The notes under the pieces were generated by a model. That model was not told the DNA's origin. It saw only the letters and a list, made by a program, of their open reading frames with translations, and did not search any database. From Alphaproteobacteria bacterium 41-28 (GTDB lineage Bacteria; Pseudomonadota; Alphaproteobacteria; UBA9655): a DNA stretch of 34,772 bases. Shown one piece after another: positions 24,836 through 32,484 of the stretch (the stretch's first letter is position 1; every line of letters begins with the position of its first letter). The stretch covers positions 1 to 34,772 of the forward strand of contig MKUL01000074.1 of NCBI GenBank assembly GCA_001897795.1. The letters run 5' to 3'. The position numbers and the translations under genes are program-made.

Positions 24836-25192
24836 TTAAGGATTTGTGGTAATTAGTTTTATTTTATGAACAGTAGTCACAGGGTCTGCTAGGCTCTTAT
24901 TATGGACAATCTCAAATGTGCATCCTCCCTGGGAAAAAACATGGTAACTTTCTCCTGTAATCTTACTATCCAACGTTATTCTATAATTCTCCTCTAGTTC
25001 AGAATTAAATTTGTTATCAAATGTTAATTTTACACCATGCAATACTGTAGAATAATCTGATTTGTTTGTTATGATTGCATTGATGTCTTCTAGAGTGAGG
25101 TTTTTAGGGCACTCTGCATCTGCCTTAGTTCCTTCCATAAGTATTTGACTGATACCTAAAAGTAGGACGGCTGTTAATAAAAATTGTTTCAT
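24836..25192 (-). CDS. Small secreted protein, unknown function
   Basis: The 118-residue product has a signal peptide (about 1-26, ending KADA before ECPK). The mature domain of about 92 residues contains two cysteines (Cys28 and Cys91) that could form a disulphide. The rest looks beta-rich (LTFDNKF, YRITLDSKITGESYHVF, CTFEIVHN). No family is recognised. It is transcribed away from the isc operon. Confidence 0.65.
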   Translation of the reverse strand: MKQFLLTAVLLLGISQILMEGTKADAECPKNLTLEDINAIITNKSDYSTVLHGVKLTFDNKFNSELEENYRITLDSKITGESYHVFSQGGCTFEIVHNKSLADPVTTVHKIKLITTNP

Positions 25193-25332
25193 CTTAAATC
25201 TCCTTGTTTGATGATAGTCTTGCTAGAGAATTTGTTTTCTCTGGAAAAACAGTTCTTGGTAAAAACTTTACGTACTCATCATAAAAAAAAGCATTAAGCA
25301 ATTATAAAGACGCGAATGGTTTTATTTCATAC

Positions 25333-25361
25333 TTGACTAAAATAGTCAGGAATCATACAAG
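25333..25361 (+). promoter_or_regulatory. isc operon promoter with overlapping IscR-type operator
   Basis: TTGACTAAAATAGTCAGG at 25333-25350 combines a -35 hexamer (TTGACT) with an inverted repeat TGACT/AGTCA. It resembles the TTGACT...AGTCAGG form of Fe-S-sensing IscR/Rrf2 sites. A -10-like TACAAG begins at 25356, 17 nt after the -35. IscR with a bound cluster would block this promoter and so limit its own operon. The site assignment is by resemblance to known IscR targets. Confidence 0.6.
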
Positions 25362-25390
25362 GAAAGAAGACGAACGAAGGTAATGACTCA

Positions 25391-25491
25391 CCCGCTTGTG
25401 TCATCCTTGGCAACAGGATCCTCGGGTCAAGAAAAGTCGTTGTTTTTCTGATGAAAAACAAGCTTTTTCTAGCCCAAGGATGACACGCGGG
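25391..25491. repeat. Palindromic repeat element in the isc leader
   Basis: CCCGC-TT-GTGTCATCCTTGG at the left end is mirrored by CCAAGGATGACAC-GCGGG at the right. The interior continues to pair (AAGAAAA with TTTTTCT, GTTTTTC with GAAAAAC). The whole segment can fold into one long hairpin. Copies of the same family occur at 33938-34006 and 34056-34124. It lies between the isc promoter and the iscR start, inside the transcribed leader. Confidence 0.8.
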
Positions 25492-25527
25492 GAGAGGAAT
25501 GAGTCGTTACGAATTAAGGAAGCACAT

Positions 25528-25944
25528 ATGAAACTTGGCACCAAAGGAAGATATGCAGTAATGGCACTTGTTGATCTTGCTTATTATGGCAAGGGGAAGC
25601 CTTTGGCACTCACAGAAATTGCGGGTCGGCAAGCGTTGCCTCTGACCTATTTGGAACAGCTGTTTGTGAAACTCCGTCAACAGGGATTTGTGGCAAGTAC
25701 ACGTGGACAGTTGGGTGGGTATACCTTGGCGCGTGAGGCAGATACCATCCGCATTTCGGACATTTTAGAAGCCATTGGTGAGCCGTTGCAGACAACGCGG
25801 TGTAAAAAAGAGTCCGTAACGGGATGTCTTGGGACAAAGGGACAGTGCTTAACACACGATCTTTGGGCGGGCCTTGGACGACAAATGCATCAGTATTTAA
25901 GTGGGGTTTCTCTTGCGGATGTGTGTGAAAGGCGACTTTCATGA
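25528..25944 (+). CDS. iscR: Fe-S cluster-sensing regulator IscR (Rrf2 family)
   Basis: IscR controls Fe-S cluster biogenesis genes according to cluster supply. The 138-residue product starts MKLGTKGRYAVMALVDLAYY, the hallmark Rrf2 winged-helix N-terminus, with the wing at STRGQLGGYTLAR. Cluster ligands are visible as Cys92, Cys100 and Cys107, followed by CLTHDLW with His110 in the position of the E. coli IscR ligand His107. I use the ATG at 25528 with AAGGA upstream. The longer frame from 25396 would translate the palindromic repeat. It overlaps the next gene as ATGA. Confidence 0.94.
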   Translation: MKLGTKGRYAVMALVDLAYYGKGKPLALTEIAGRQALPLTYLEQLFVKLRQQGFVASTRGQLGGYTLAREADTIRISDILEAIGEPLQTTRCKKESVTGCLGTKGQCLTHDLWAGLGRQMHQYLSGVSLADVCERRLS

Positions 25945-27032
25945 TTTATTTGGATTATAATGCGTCTGTGCCTTTAAGGCCATGTGCTCAAAAAGCTGTG
26001 ATAGAGGCTCTCAATTGGCAAGGAAACGCCTCCTCCGTGCATCAGGTGGGGCGGAAGTTACGATCGCTAATTGATGGCGCCAGAAAGAACATTTTACAAG
26101 ATGTGGGTGCAGAACGATTGGTCTTTACGAGTGGCGGCACTGAAGCGAACGCACTCGCTCTTTCCGGTCTTGGGTCTATACCTATAGTCGCTTCTACCAT
26201 TGAACATGATTCGGTTTTGAAAAGTGCACCGAACGCTCATCACATTCCCGTGACGGAGGAGGGAAGTATCGATCTTGAAATTTTAGAGAAAATTCTATCC
26301 TCTTTTGATAAGCCAGGTCTTCTTTCTCTTATGTTTGTCAATAATGAGACGGGGGTGATTCAACCGCTTTTAGAGGCTACCCGCTTAGCTCAATTCAAAG
26401 GGTGGAAGGTCCATACAGATGCTAGTCAAGCGCCCGGTCATATCCCCTTTTCATTTAAGAATCTTGGTGTAGATATGATGACTATTTCTGCCCACAAGTG
26501 TGGAGGACCGATTGGTATTGGGGCCTTGCTTTTAAAATCCGATGTGCATCTTAAGCCTTTGATTCCTGGTGGCGGACAAGAATATGGGATGCGTTCGGGC
26601 ACATTGTCAGCGTCACTCATCTTAGGCTTTGCAGCTGCATTACATGAAGCTTTGAAGGAAGAGCCTCGTGTTTCCAAGCGTCTTCATAAATTTCAACAAA
26701 AAATTGAAGGCGCATTGCCTGAGGCTATTGTGTATGGGAAGAAGGGCTCTCGTGTGGGCCATGTTTTGTCTTTGGGAATGCCAGGTGTACCTGCAGAGCT
26801 TCAACTGATAGCCTTTGATCTTAATAAGATTGCTGTCAGTGCAGGATCGGCGTGCTCTTCCGGTAAAATGAAAAATTCTCACGTTCTTACCGCGATGGGC
26901 GTGAGCCCTGAGGAGGCACAATGTGCGATTCGTGTCAGCATGGGCTGGAAAACTCAGGAAGATGAAGTTGATGCATTCATTCAGACATGGAAGAACATCC
27001 ATGCTAAACAAATAATTAAGGAGGCCTCTTGA
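25941..27032 (+). CDS. Cysteine desulfurase, IscS/NifS-like (first copy)
   Basis: This 363-residue PLP enzyme of the NifS class removes sulphur from cysteine for cluster assembly. The key residues are present: His89 (STIEHDSV), Asp160 and Gln163 (HTDASQ), the PLP lysine Lys186 (SAHKCGGP) and the catalytic Cys305 ([10 protein letters not shown]). It is about 40 residues shorter than IscS at the C-terminus, the region that docks IscU. It lies between iscR and the full-length iscS, with ATGA overlap on one side and a 1-nt overlap on the other. Paired desulfurase genes at this position are usual in related alphaproteobacteria. It may supply a different acceptor or partner the second copy. Confidence 0.9.
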   Translation: MIYLDYNASVPLRPCAQKAVIEALNWQGNASSVHQVGRKLRSLIDGARKNILQDVGAERLVFTSGGTEANALALSGLGSIPIVASTIEHDSVLKSAPNAHHIPVTEEGSIDLEILEKILSSFDKPGLLSLMFVNNETGVIQPLLEATRLAQFKGWKVHTDASQAPGHIPFSFKNLGVDMMTISAHKCGGPIGIGALLLKSDVHLKPLIPGGGQEYGMRSGTLSASLILGFAAALHEALKEEPRVSKRLHKFQQKIEGALPEAIVYGKKGSRVGHVLSLGMPGVPAELQLIAFDLNKIAVSAGSACSSGKMKNSHVLTAMGVSPEEAQCAIRVSMGWKTQEDEVDAFIQTWKNIHAKQIIKEAS

Positions 27033-28246
27033 TGGTAACTCGGCCCATTTATTTAGATTATCAATCCACAACCCCTTGTGATCCCCGGGTTTTGGAAATC
27101 ATGTTGCCTTATTTTACGGAAGAGTTTGGAAATCCCCATTCTCGCAGTCATGCTTATGGATGGCGAGCGGAAGAAGCTGTTGAGGGCGCGCGCGGACATG
27201 TTGCCAAAATCATCAATGCCGATCCACGGGAGGTGATTTTCACGAGTGGGGCTACGGAATCCAATAACCTTGCCCTGAAAGGGGTGGCTCAATTCTATAA
27301 GGCACAGAAGGACCATATCGTTACGTGTGTGACCGAACACAAGTGTGTCCTTGATAGTTGTCGTCACTTAGAGCAGGAAGGTTTCAAAATCACTTATTTG
27401 CCTGTCCAGCCCAATGGGATTATTGATTTAAATCGTTTACGGGATACCCTTACGGATCGCACAGCCCTTGTTTCAATTATGGCGGTCAATAATGAAATTG
27501 GGGTGATTCAACCGCTTGCAGAGATTGGAAAAATTTGCCGTGAACGTGGTGTTTTCTTTCATACGGATGCCGCTCAGGCAGTTGGAAAAATTCCGATGGA
27601 TGTGGAAGCGATGAACATAGATCTTTTAAGTATTTCTGCTCACAAACTTTATGGGCCTAAAGGGGTTGGTGCCCTTTATGTGAGACGCAAGCCAAGAGTT
27701 CGTTTAACAGCGCTTATTACGGGTGGGGGTCAAGAAAGAGGGATGCGATCAGGAACTCTTTCGACTCCTTTGTGTGTGGGGATGGGGGTAGCCTGCGCTA
27801 TTGCTCAAGCAGAAATGAGAGAAGAATATGCACGGCTTTGTACTCTGCGAGATCGTTTTTATAACACCATTCGTTCAGAACTTGAGGAAGTTTACCTGAA
27901 TGGAGACTTTGAACAGCGCATTCCCGGAAACTTGAACATCAGTTTTGCTCACGTTGAAGGAGAAGGATTGATGATGGGTGTAAAAGAGTTAGCTGTTTCT
28001 TCAGGATCAGCTTGTACCTCAGCATCCCTTGAACCTTCCTATGTTTTACGGGCACTCGGCGTTGAAGAAGAAATGGCTCATACATCCCTAAGGATTGGAT
28101 TTGGGCGATTTACAACAGAAGTAGAAGTTGATGCGGCCGCACAGAAAATTATCATAGAAGTCAATCGCCTGCGAGAAATGAGTCCCCTCTGGGAGATGAG
28201 TCGTGAAGGCATTAATTTAAAATCAATCCAATGGGCAGCCCATTAA
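27032..28246 (+). CDS. iscS: Cysteine desulfurase IscS
   Basis: This is the main sulphur donor for Fe-S assembly on IscU. With the ATG at 27032 (AAGGAGG 7 nt upstream) the product has 404 residues, the same as E. coli IscS, and the catalytic cysteine is Cys328 ([21 protein letters not shown]), as in E. coli. His103 (VTEHKCVL), Asp179 and Gln182 (HTDAAQ) and the PLP lysine Lys205 ([10 protein letters not shown]) are conserved. The IscU-binding C-terminus ([15 protein letters not shown]) is intact. A TTG one codon upstream is also possible. The start overlaps the preceding stop as TGATG. Confidence 0.96.
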   Translation: MVTRPIYLDYQSTTPCDPRVLEIMLPYFTEEFGNPHSRSHAYGWRAEEAVEGARGHVAKIINADPREVIFTSGATESNNLALKGVAQFYKAQKDHIVTCVTEHKCVLDSCRHLEQEGFKITYLPVQPNGIIDLNRLRDTLTDRTALVSIMAVNNEIGVIQPLAEIGKICRERGVFFHTDAAQAVGKIPMDVEAMNIDLLSISAHKLYGPKGVGALYVRRKPRVRLTALITGGGQERGMRSGTLSTPLCVGMGVACAIAQAEMREEYARLCTLRDRFYNTIRSELEEVYLNGDFEQRIPGNLNISFAHVEGEGLMMGVKELAVSSGSACTSASLEPSYVLRALGVEEEMAHTSLRIGFGRFTTEVEVDAAAQKIIIEVNRLREMSPLWEMSREGINLKSIQWAAH

Positions 28247-28260
28247 GAGAAGGAAAATAC

Positions 28261-28647
28261 ATGGCATATTCAGAAAAAGTTATTGATCATTACGAAAATC
28301 CCCGCAATGTGGGTGCTCTTGATGCAAAGGATGAGGCTGTGGGGACGGGGCTTGTGGGCGCTCCGGCGTGTGGGGATGTGATGAAGCTCCAGATTAAAGT
28401 CAATGATCAAGGAGTGATTGAGGACGCGAAATTCAAAACCTTCGGGTGTGGATCGGCCATTGCTTCAAGTTCCCTTGCGACCGAATGGATTAAGGGAAAA
28501 ACCCTGGATCAGGCAAATACCATTAAGAACACGGAAATTGCTCAGCATTTATCCTTGCCACCCGTTAAACTCCATTGTTCGATGTTGGCGGAAGATGCGA
28601 TTCGGGCAGCCATTCAAGATTATAAGCAAAAGCATCGAGCGGCTTAA
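28261..28647 (+). CDS. iscU: Fe-S cluster scaffold IscU
   Basis: IscU is the scaffold on which [2Fe-2S] clusters are built from IscS sulphur. The 128-residue product matches E. coli IscU in length. It has the three ligand cysteines Cys37, Cys63 and Cys106, Asp39 (APACGDVMKL), and the HscA-binding motif LPPVK at 99-103. The ATG at 28261 has AGAAGGAAA upstream. The frame is open 10 codons further, but that lies in the end of iscS. Confidence 0.97.
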   Translation: MAYSEKVIDHYENPRNVGALDAKDEAVGTGLVGAPACGDVMKLQIKVNDQGVIEDAKFKTFGCGSAIASSSLATEWIKGKTLDQANTIKNTEIAQHLSLPPVKLHCSMLAEDAIRAAIQDYKQKHRAA

Positions 28648-28982
28648 TGACTCAGGCGCTCTTAACCATCACTGAATCAGCAGCCCAACGTGTGCAAACG
28701 TTGTTGAAAAGTCGAGGCAAACCCGCATACGGTATTCGTATTGGCCTTAAGTCCAAGGGATGTTCTGGTCTTTCCTATACCCTTGAGTTTGCTGATGAAG
28801 CGGGGGCTTATGATGAAGTCATTGAAGCCCATGGGGTGAAGGTTCTCATTGATCCAAAGGCCGTTATGTTTCTCATGGGGTCTCAAATGGATTATGTAGA
28901 AGACAAGCTTTCTTCTGGCTTTGTGTTTGAAAATCCGAATGAAAAGGGTCGGTGTGGATGCGGGGAATCCTTCCATGTTTGA
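28647..28982 (+). CDS. iscA: A-type Fe-S carrier IscA
   Basis: IscA passes iron-sulphur clusters to target proteins. The 111-residue product has the three A-type cysteines, Cys39 (SKGCSGLSY) and Cys103/Cys105 (GRCGCGESF), and the domain core with LGSQ-like MGSQMDYVEDKLSSGFVFENPN. It starts at TAATG, overlapping the iscU stop by 1 nt. Confidence 0.95.
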   Translation: MTQALLTITESAAQRVQTLLKSRGKPAYGIRIGLKSKGCSGLSYTLEFADEAGAYDEVIEAHGVKVLIDPKAVMFLMGSQMDYVEDKLSSGFVFENPNEKGRCGCGESFHV

Positions 28983-29454
28983 TCCCTTTGAAGTCTTTGG
29001 TTTTGAGAAGCATTATTCATTGGATGTGGATAGCCTTGAAAAGCGGTATTTCGAGGAGCAAAAGAAAACCCATCCTGATCGGTTCGCTTTGTCAAGTGAG
29101 GCGGAAAAGGATGATGCGTTAAGAAAATCGACGGCCCTCAACCAGGCTTATATCATCCTGAAAGATCCCCTCCAACGGGCTTCTTTTTTGTTGAAGGTGA
29201 AGGGGGTGGAGCCTCTCTCCCATGATCCACTCTTTTTGGGTGAGGTAATGGAGTGGAATGATCGTCTGGAAGCAGGAGAAGATTTGAGTTTGGAATTACG
29301 CCAAGAGGAAGAAAAGCTTTTGAAAAACTTGGAGACTGCTTTTGAAGAAAAGGATGATGAAAGTGCGCGGGTGAGTCTTTATCGACTGACCTATGTGCGG
29401 AAATTATTAAAAGATAATTTATGGATTGCTTCGTCATTGCATTCCTCGCAATGA
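28975..29454 (+). CDS. hscB: J-domain co-chaperone HscB with repeat-derived C-terminus
   Basis: HscB brings IscU to the chaperone HscA and stimulates its ATPase. The 159-residue product has an N-terminal J domain with HPD at 33-35 (KKTHPDRFALSS) and a C-terminal helical domain that binds IscU. I use the ATG at 28975, which overlaps the iscA end by 8 nt. From codon 150 (TGG at 29422) the sequence is a dispersed palindromic element. Residues 150-159 (WIASSLHSSQ) and the stop codon are supplied by it, so the native C-terminus has been replaced by a few residues. The length is still close to normal (E. coli 171). Confidence 0.92.
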   Translation: MFDPFEVFGFEKHYSLDVDSLEKRYFEEQKKTHPDRFALSSEAEKDDALRKSTALNQAYIILKDPLQRASFLLKVKGVEPLSHDPLFLGEVMEWNDRLEAGEDLSLELRQEEEKLLKNLETAFEEKDDESARVSLYRLTYVRKLLKDNLWIASSLHSSQ

Positions 29455-29496
29455 AGCTCCTCCCGTTCGTCATTGCGAGCGGAGCGAAGCAATCCA
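29422..29496. repeat. Palindromic repeat element at the hscB end
   Basis: TGGATTGCTTCG (29422-29433) is mirrored by CGAAGCAATCCA (29485-29496). The interior holds further pairing (TCATTGC and GCAATGA, and the segment CGTCATTGCGAGCGGAGC). It is a 75-bp dispersed repeat that begins inside hscB. A related copy is at 34229-34323. It resembles the small palindromic elements known from Rickettsia and relatives. Confidence 0.8.
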
Positions 29497-29521
29497 GAAT
29501 TAAGTAACTGGAATAAGTATC

Positions 29522-31045
29522 ATGCTATTACAACTCGTTGAACCAGGACAAACCTCAGGTCCCCATGCTCATGGGGAAGGGGTTGTCGTTGGAATCGATC
29601 TCGGGACGACCCATTCCGTTGTTGCCCTTGTACAAGATAATAAACCCTGTGTTTTGGACGTTGAAGGGAAAGGTCCTCTTATTCCTTCCATTGTGAGCCT
29701 CACTGAAGAAGGATTCACCGTGGGTGAATCCTTGAACGAAAAACTCAGCTCCACCAAACGTTTGATGGGGCGGGATCGTAAAGATCCAATTTGTTCCCAA
29801 TTTCCACAGCTAACCCCCGGCATCGGCATTCGTCTTCAGTTAGGCGCCCATACCCTTACTCCCGTTGAAGTTGCAAGCCATATTCTTTCCTATATGAAGC
29901 AAGGGGTTGAAAAAAGGCTTGGGAAGCCTGTTGAAGGGGCTGTGATTACGGTTCCCGCCTATTTCGATGAAGCTGCGCGTGTGGCAACCAAGCAAGCCGC
30001 AGCCCTTGCTGGTATTAGAGTACTACGTCTTATCAATGAACCTACGGCAGCCGCTTTGGCCTATGGCCTCGAAACGGGGTCTGAAGGGATCTACGGCATT
30101 TATGATTTTGGCGGAGGAACCTTTGATCTTTCTCTTTTGAAGTTAGAGAACGGTGTCTTTCAAGTTTTGGCCACAGGTGGGGATTTGAATTTAGGAGGAG
30201 ATGATATTGACCATGCGGTAGCCGAGCATCTTAAATTAAGGGATGTGAGGCACGCCCGTGCGCTTAAAGAAAACCTTACAGAGCACAACTCTTTTGAGGG
30301 GGTGATGCGTAATGATCTTGAAGCTCTTGCCGCTCCTTTTGTAAAGAGAACGATCAATATTACAGGAGATGTTCTTCAGGATGCTGGACTTTCTGTTGGG
30401 GACGTTAAAGGAGTCGTTCTCGTGGGTGGGATGACGCGTATGCCTTTCGTACGGCAAGAAGTTGCGGCTTTTTTTGGAAAGGCTCCTTTATGTGATATTG
30501 ATCCCGATCAAGCCGTAGCCTTGGGGGCGTCTCTTTTCGCCCATGGATTAAGGTATGGATCGGATGCGCTTCTCTTGGATGTTACACCTCTTTCCTTGGG
30601 GCTTGAAACGATAGGAGGGCTTGTGGAGAAAATTATTCCTCGCAATACGCCCCTTCCAGCCTTGGCCTCTCAAGAGTTTACGACCCATCAAGATGGACAG
30701 GGGGGCATGATGATCCATGTGGTCCAAGGGGAGCGGGAATTTGTTCAAGATTGTAGGTCTTTGGCTCAGTTTGATCTTTTCGGATTGCCGCCATTGCCCG
30801 CAGGAGCAGCCCGTGTTCGGGTTGATTTTGCTGTTGATGTTGAAGGACTTTTGACGGTGAGTGCTTTTGAAAAAACAACAGGTCTTAGCCAACATATAGA
30901 AGTTCGTCCCTCCTATGGTTTTGATGAAAAAACTCTTTCGGACATGATTCTTGAGAGCCAAAAATACGGGAAGAATGATATGCAAAAAAGGGTCAAGGCT
31001 GAGGAAAAGCTTAAGGCGGAGCGGTTGAGTTTGCGGATTTCATAA
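29522..31045 (+). CDS. hscA: Hsp70-type chaperone HscA, C-terminally truncated
   Basis: HscA releases clusters from IscU using ATP. The 507-residue product is about 110 residues shorter than E. coli HscA (616). The ATPase motifs are intact: VGIDLGTTHS near 23-32, IYDFGGGTFDLS near 193-204, and VLVGGMTRMPFV near 299-310. The nucleotide-binding domain is about 30 residues shorter than usual around 235-262. The substrate-binding beta domain is present (VTPLSLGLETIGGLVEK, VQGEREFVQDCRSLAQF). The protein stops after KAEEKLKAERLSLRIS, where the helical lid should continue. The stop codon abuts a 19-bp hairpin. No ferredoxin gene follows, although fdx normally closes this operon. Confidence 0.9.
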   Translation: MLLQLVEPGQTSGPHAHGEGVVVGIDLGTTHSVVALVQDNKPCVLDVEGKGPLIPSIVSLTEEGFTVGESLNEKLSSTKRLMGRDRKDPICSQFPQLTPGIGIRLQLGAHTLTPVEVASHILSYMKQGVEKRLGKPVEGAVITVPAYFDEAARVATKQAAALAGIRVLRLINEPTAAALAYGLETGSEGIYGIYDFGGGTFDLSLLKLENGVFQVLATGGDLNLGGDDIDHAVAEHLKLRDVRHARALKENLTEHNSFEGVMRNDLEALAAPFVKRTINITGDVLQDAGLSVGDVKGVVLVGGMTRMPFVRQEVAAFFGKAPLCDIDPDQAVALGASLFAHGLRYGSDALLLDVTPLSLGLETIGGLVEKIIPRNTPLPALASQEFTTHQDGQGGMMIHVVQGEREFVQDCRSLAQFDLFGLPPLPAGAARVRVDFAVDVEGLLTVSAFEKTTGLSQHIEVRPSYGFDEKTLSDMILESQKYGKNDMQKRVKAEEKLKAERLSLRIS

Positions 31046-31081
31046 AATGTCTCTTCTTCATGGAAGAAGAGACATTTTATG
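31041..31081. terminator. Perfect 19-bp hairpin, bidirectional terminator
   Basis: CATAAAATGTCTCTTCTTC at 31041-31059 pairs perfectly with 31063-31081 around a 3-nt loop. The A/T-rich base of the stem acts as a T-run in both directions. It overlaps the hscA stop and lies 7 nt from the end of the convergent gene at 31088. Confidence 0.8.
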
Positions 31082-31087
31082 AGTTTG

Positions 31088-32308
31088 TTATTCTCTTTTT
31101 AGCCCATAGGTTTCTAATTGTTCCTTCGAGAGTAAAAAAGTCTGACACTTTTTTACGGTACCAAAATCAGGCATTTTTTCTTTAATATATGAATAGAATT
31201 TATTGAATAAGCCCCCTTCTTTTTTGGAAGAAGATGTGTCTCTTTTGAGCTCATAATCGTATAAAGAGCTTGTCTCACCTCCGAACCATTCGTTTGCTAT
31301 TCCCTCTGCATGTTCTTTTGTAAAAGTTGTTGGGGTCTTTTCATTCAGTTCCAAAAGAGGGAGGTTGTTAATTTTTGCAAAATTTTGCGCAGCCTCAATC
31401 CACTTTTCATTTCGTTCCGCATTACCATAATCAAAACCTGGTAGGGGAGCTGAAGTGTTAATTAGTAAACCAACAATTTTAGGTCTAAAAAATTCATTTT
31501 CTCCTTTTTGAGCACAACTTAAGATAGCTACTTCATTCATTCCATTATAGTACGCCCTAGATTCATTCCCAAATTTTGGAAAACGGACAAGAGTATCTAA
31601 GGTCACCCTTGTAGGGGCGCAATTTTTCGCATAGTTAAAAGTCTCTTCCCTTGTATTATAACCATATTTTAAAGGAGCGTAATAGACAGGAGTTCTTGCG
31701 TCTTCTATCGATGTAACGGTGACACACTCTTTGGGGACATCAAAAATAAAGTTGACCGGTGAAAATGTAGACCGAAGTGTATATTGGGGCTCTTCATGTA
31801 AAGCCAGGACGGATCCAGAAATTAAAATACGTTGAGCCAATACATATTTAATATAATTGTTTACAAACTCCTCAGAAGAAAACACCTCATCAAAATTATC
31901 ACCTTGTACAGTGCGCTGATCTTGGGGGTGATTTTTATTCCACACGTGTGTAAAACACTCTTCTGCTCCCATAATAGCTTCAGGAGAATGCACATAGAGT
32001 ATGCCTCTTGGGTTTGTTGGATTTTGTTGGAAGTTGTGCAAAGTTTGTGCTGTAAATTGAGAAAGAGCTCCCCATGAATCTTCCACTGCTTTATGTGAAT
32101 ATTCTCCAACTTCAACTCCCACATCTTCAGGTTTAGAGGGAATCTCAATACCCTTAAGTTGAGGCTTAGACGCCAAACGAGATGTTTCCGCAGATGGATC
32201 TTCTTCCATGGCGTAGGTTGAGAGAGAGGTGGATAATAAAATCGTTCCACTAAGAAGTAGAAAAGTTGCTTTCCGAAAATTGTTTAATAACATCATAGAA
32301 TACACCAT
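31088..32308 (-). CDS. Secreted protein of unknown family, paralogue 1
   Basis: The 406-residue product begins with a signal peptide (KATFLLLSGTILLSTSLSTYA, cleavage near YA before MEED). It is clearly homologous to the neighbour at 32485-33783. Both share GIEIPSKPE(D/E)VGV, ILISGSVLA-like and STFSPVNFIFDVPKECV segments, the block NTSAPLPGFD(Y/H)GN followed by RNE(K/D)W, and the C-terminus EQLETYGLKRE. An acidic/Ser-rich stretch near 350-365 precedes a basic KKEGG region. I do not recognise any enzyme or fold family. Export and recent duplication suggest a surface or host-directed protein; this is inference. ATG codons at 32308, 32296 and 32293 are possible starts. Confidence 0.75.
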   Translation of the reverse strand: MVYSMMLLNNFRKATFLLLSGTILLSTSLSTYAMEEDPSAETSRLASKPQLKGIEIPSKPEDVGVEVGEYSHKAVEDSWGALSQFTAQTLHNFQQNPTNPRGILYVHSPEAIMGAEECFTHVWNKNHPQDQRTVQGDNFDEVFSSEEFVNNYIKYVLAQRILISGSVLALHEEPQYTLRSTFSPVNFIFDVPKECVTVTSIEDARTPVYYAPLKYGYNTREETFNYAKNCAPTRVTLDTLVRFPKFGNESRAYYNGMNEVAILSCAQKGENEFFRPKIVGLLINTSAPLPGFDYGNAERNEKWIEAAQNFAKINNLPLLELNEKTPTTFTKEHAEGIANEWFGGETSSLYDYELKRDTSSSKKEGGLFNKFYSYIKEKMPDFGTVKKCQTFLLSKEQLETYGLKRE

Positions 32309-32398
32309 ATTTTCATTAATATTTTCTCGAATATATCATCTTTAATTTGGTGTCAATGTATATTTGATATAAATTACACGTAAAACCACCTTAAAATT

Positions 32399-32440
32399 GA
32401 GGAAAAGCTTAAGCGGAGCGGTTGAACGTTCGAGTTTCAT
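32399..32440 (+). repeat. Duplicated 3' end of hscA
   Basis: GAGGAAAAGCTTAA at 32399 onward, then GCGGAGCGGTTGA, repeats the last codons of hscA (31001-31040) with one base missing and a diverged end. It is followed by a copy of the hscA terminator hairpin. It marks the boundary of a tandem duplication that also produced the two secreted-protein genes. Confidence 0.8.
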
Positions 32441-32443
32441 AAG

Positions 32444-32472
32444 ATGTCCCTCCTTCTGTGAAGGAGAGACAT
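32444..32472. terminator. Hairpin copy between the paralogues
   Basis: ATGTCCCTCCTTC (32444-32456) pairs with GAAGGAGAGACAT (32460-32472) with one C-A mismatch, followed on the plus strand by TTTC. It corresponds to the perfect hairpin at 31041-31081 and lies just past the stop of the gene at 32485. Confidence 0.7.
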
Positions 32473-32484
32473 TTTCTTAGTCTC

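Noticed and set aside
25396..25527. N-terminal extension of IscR by 44 residues
   Set aside because: It would translate the palindromic repeat. The internal ATG at 25528 has a ribosome-binding site and starts the family-typical MKLGTKGRYA.
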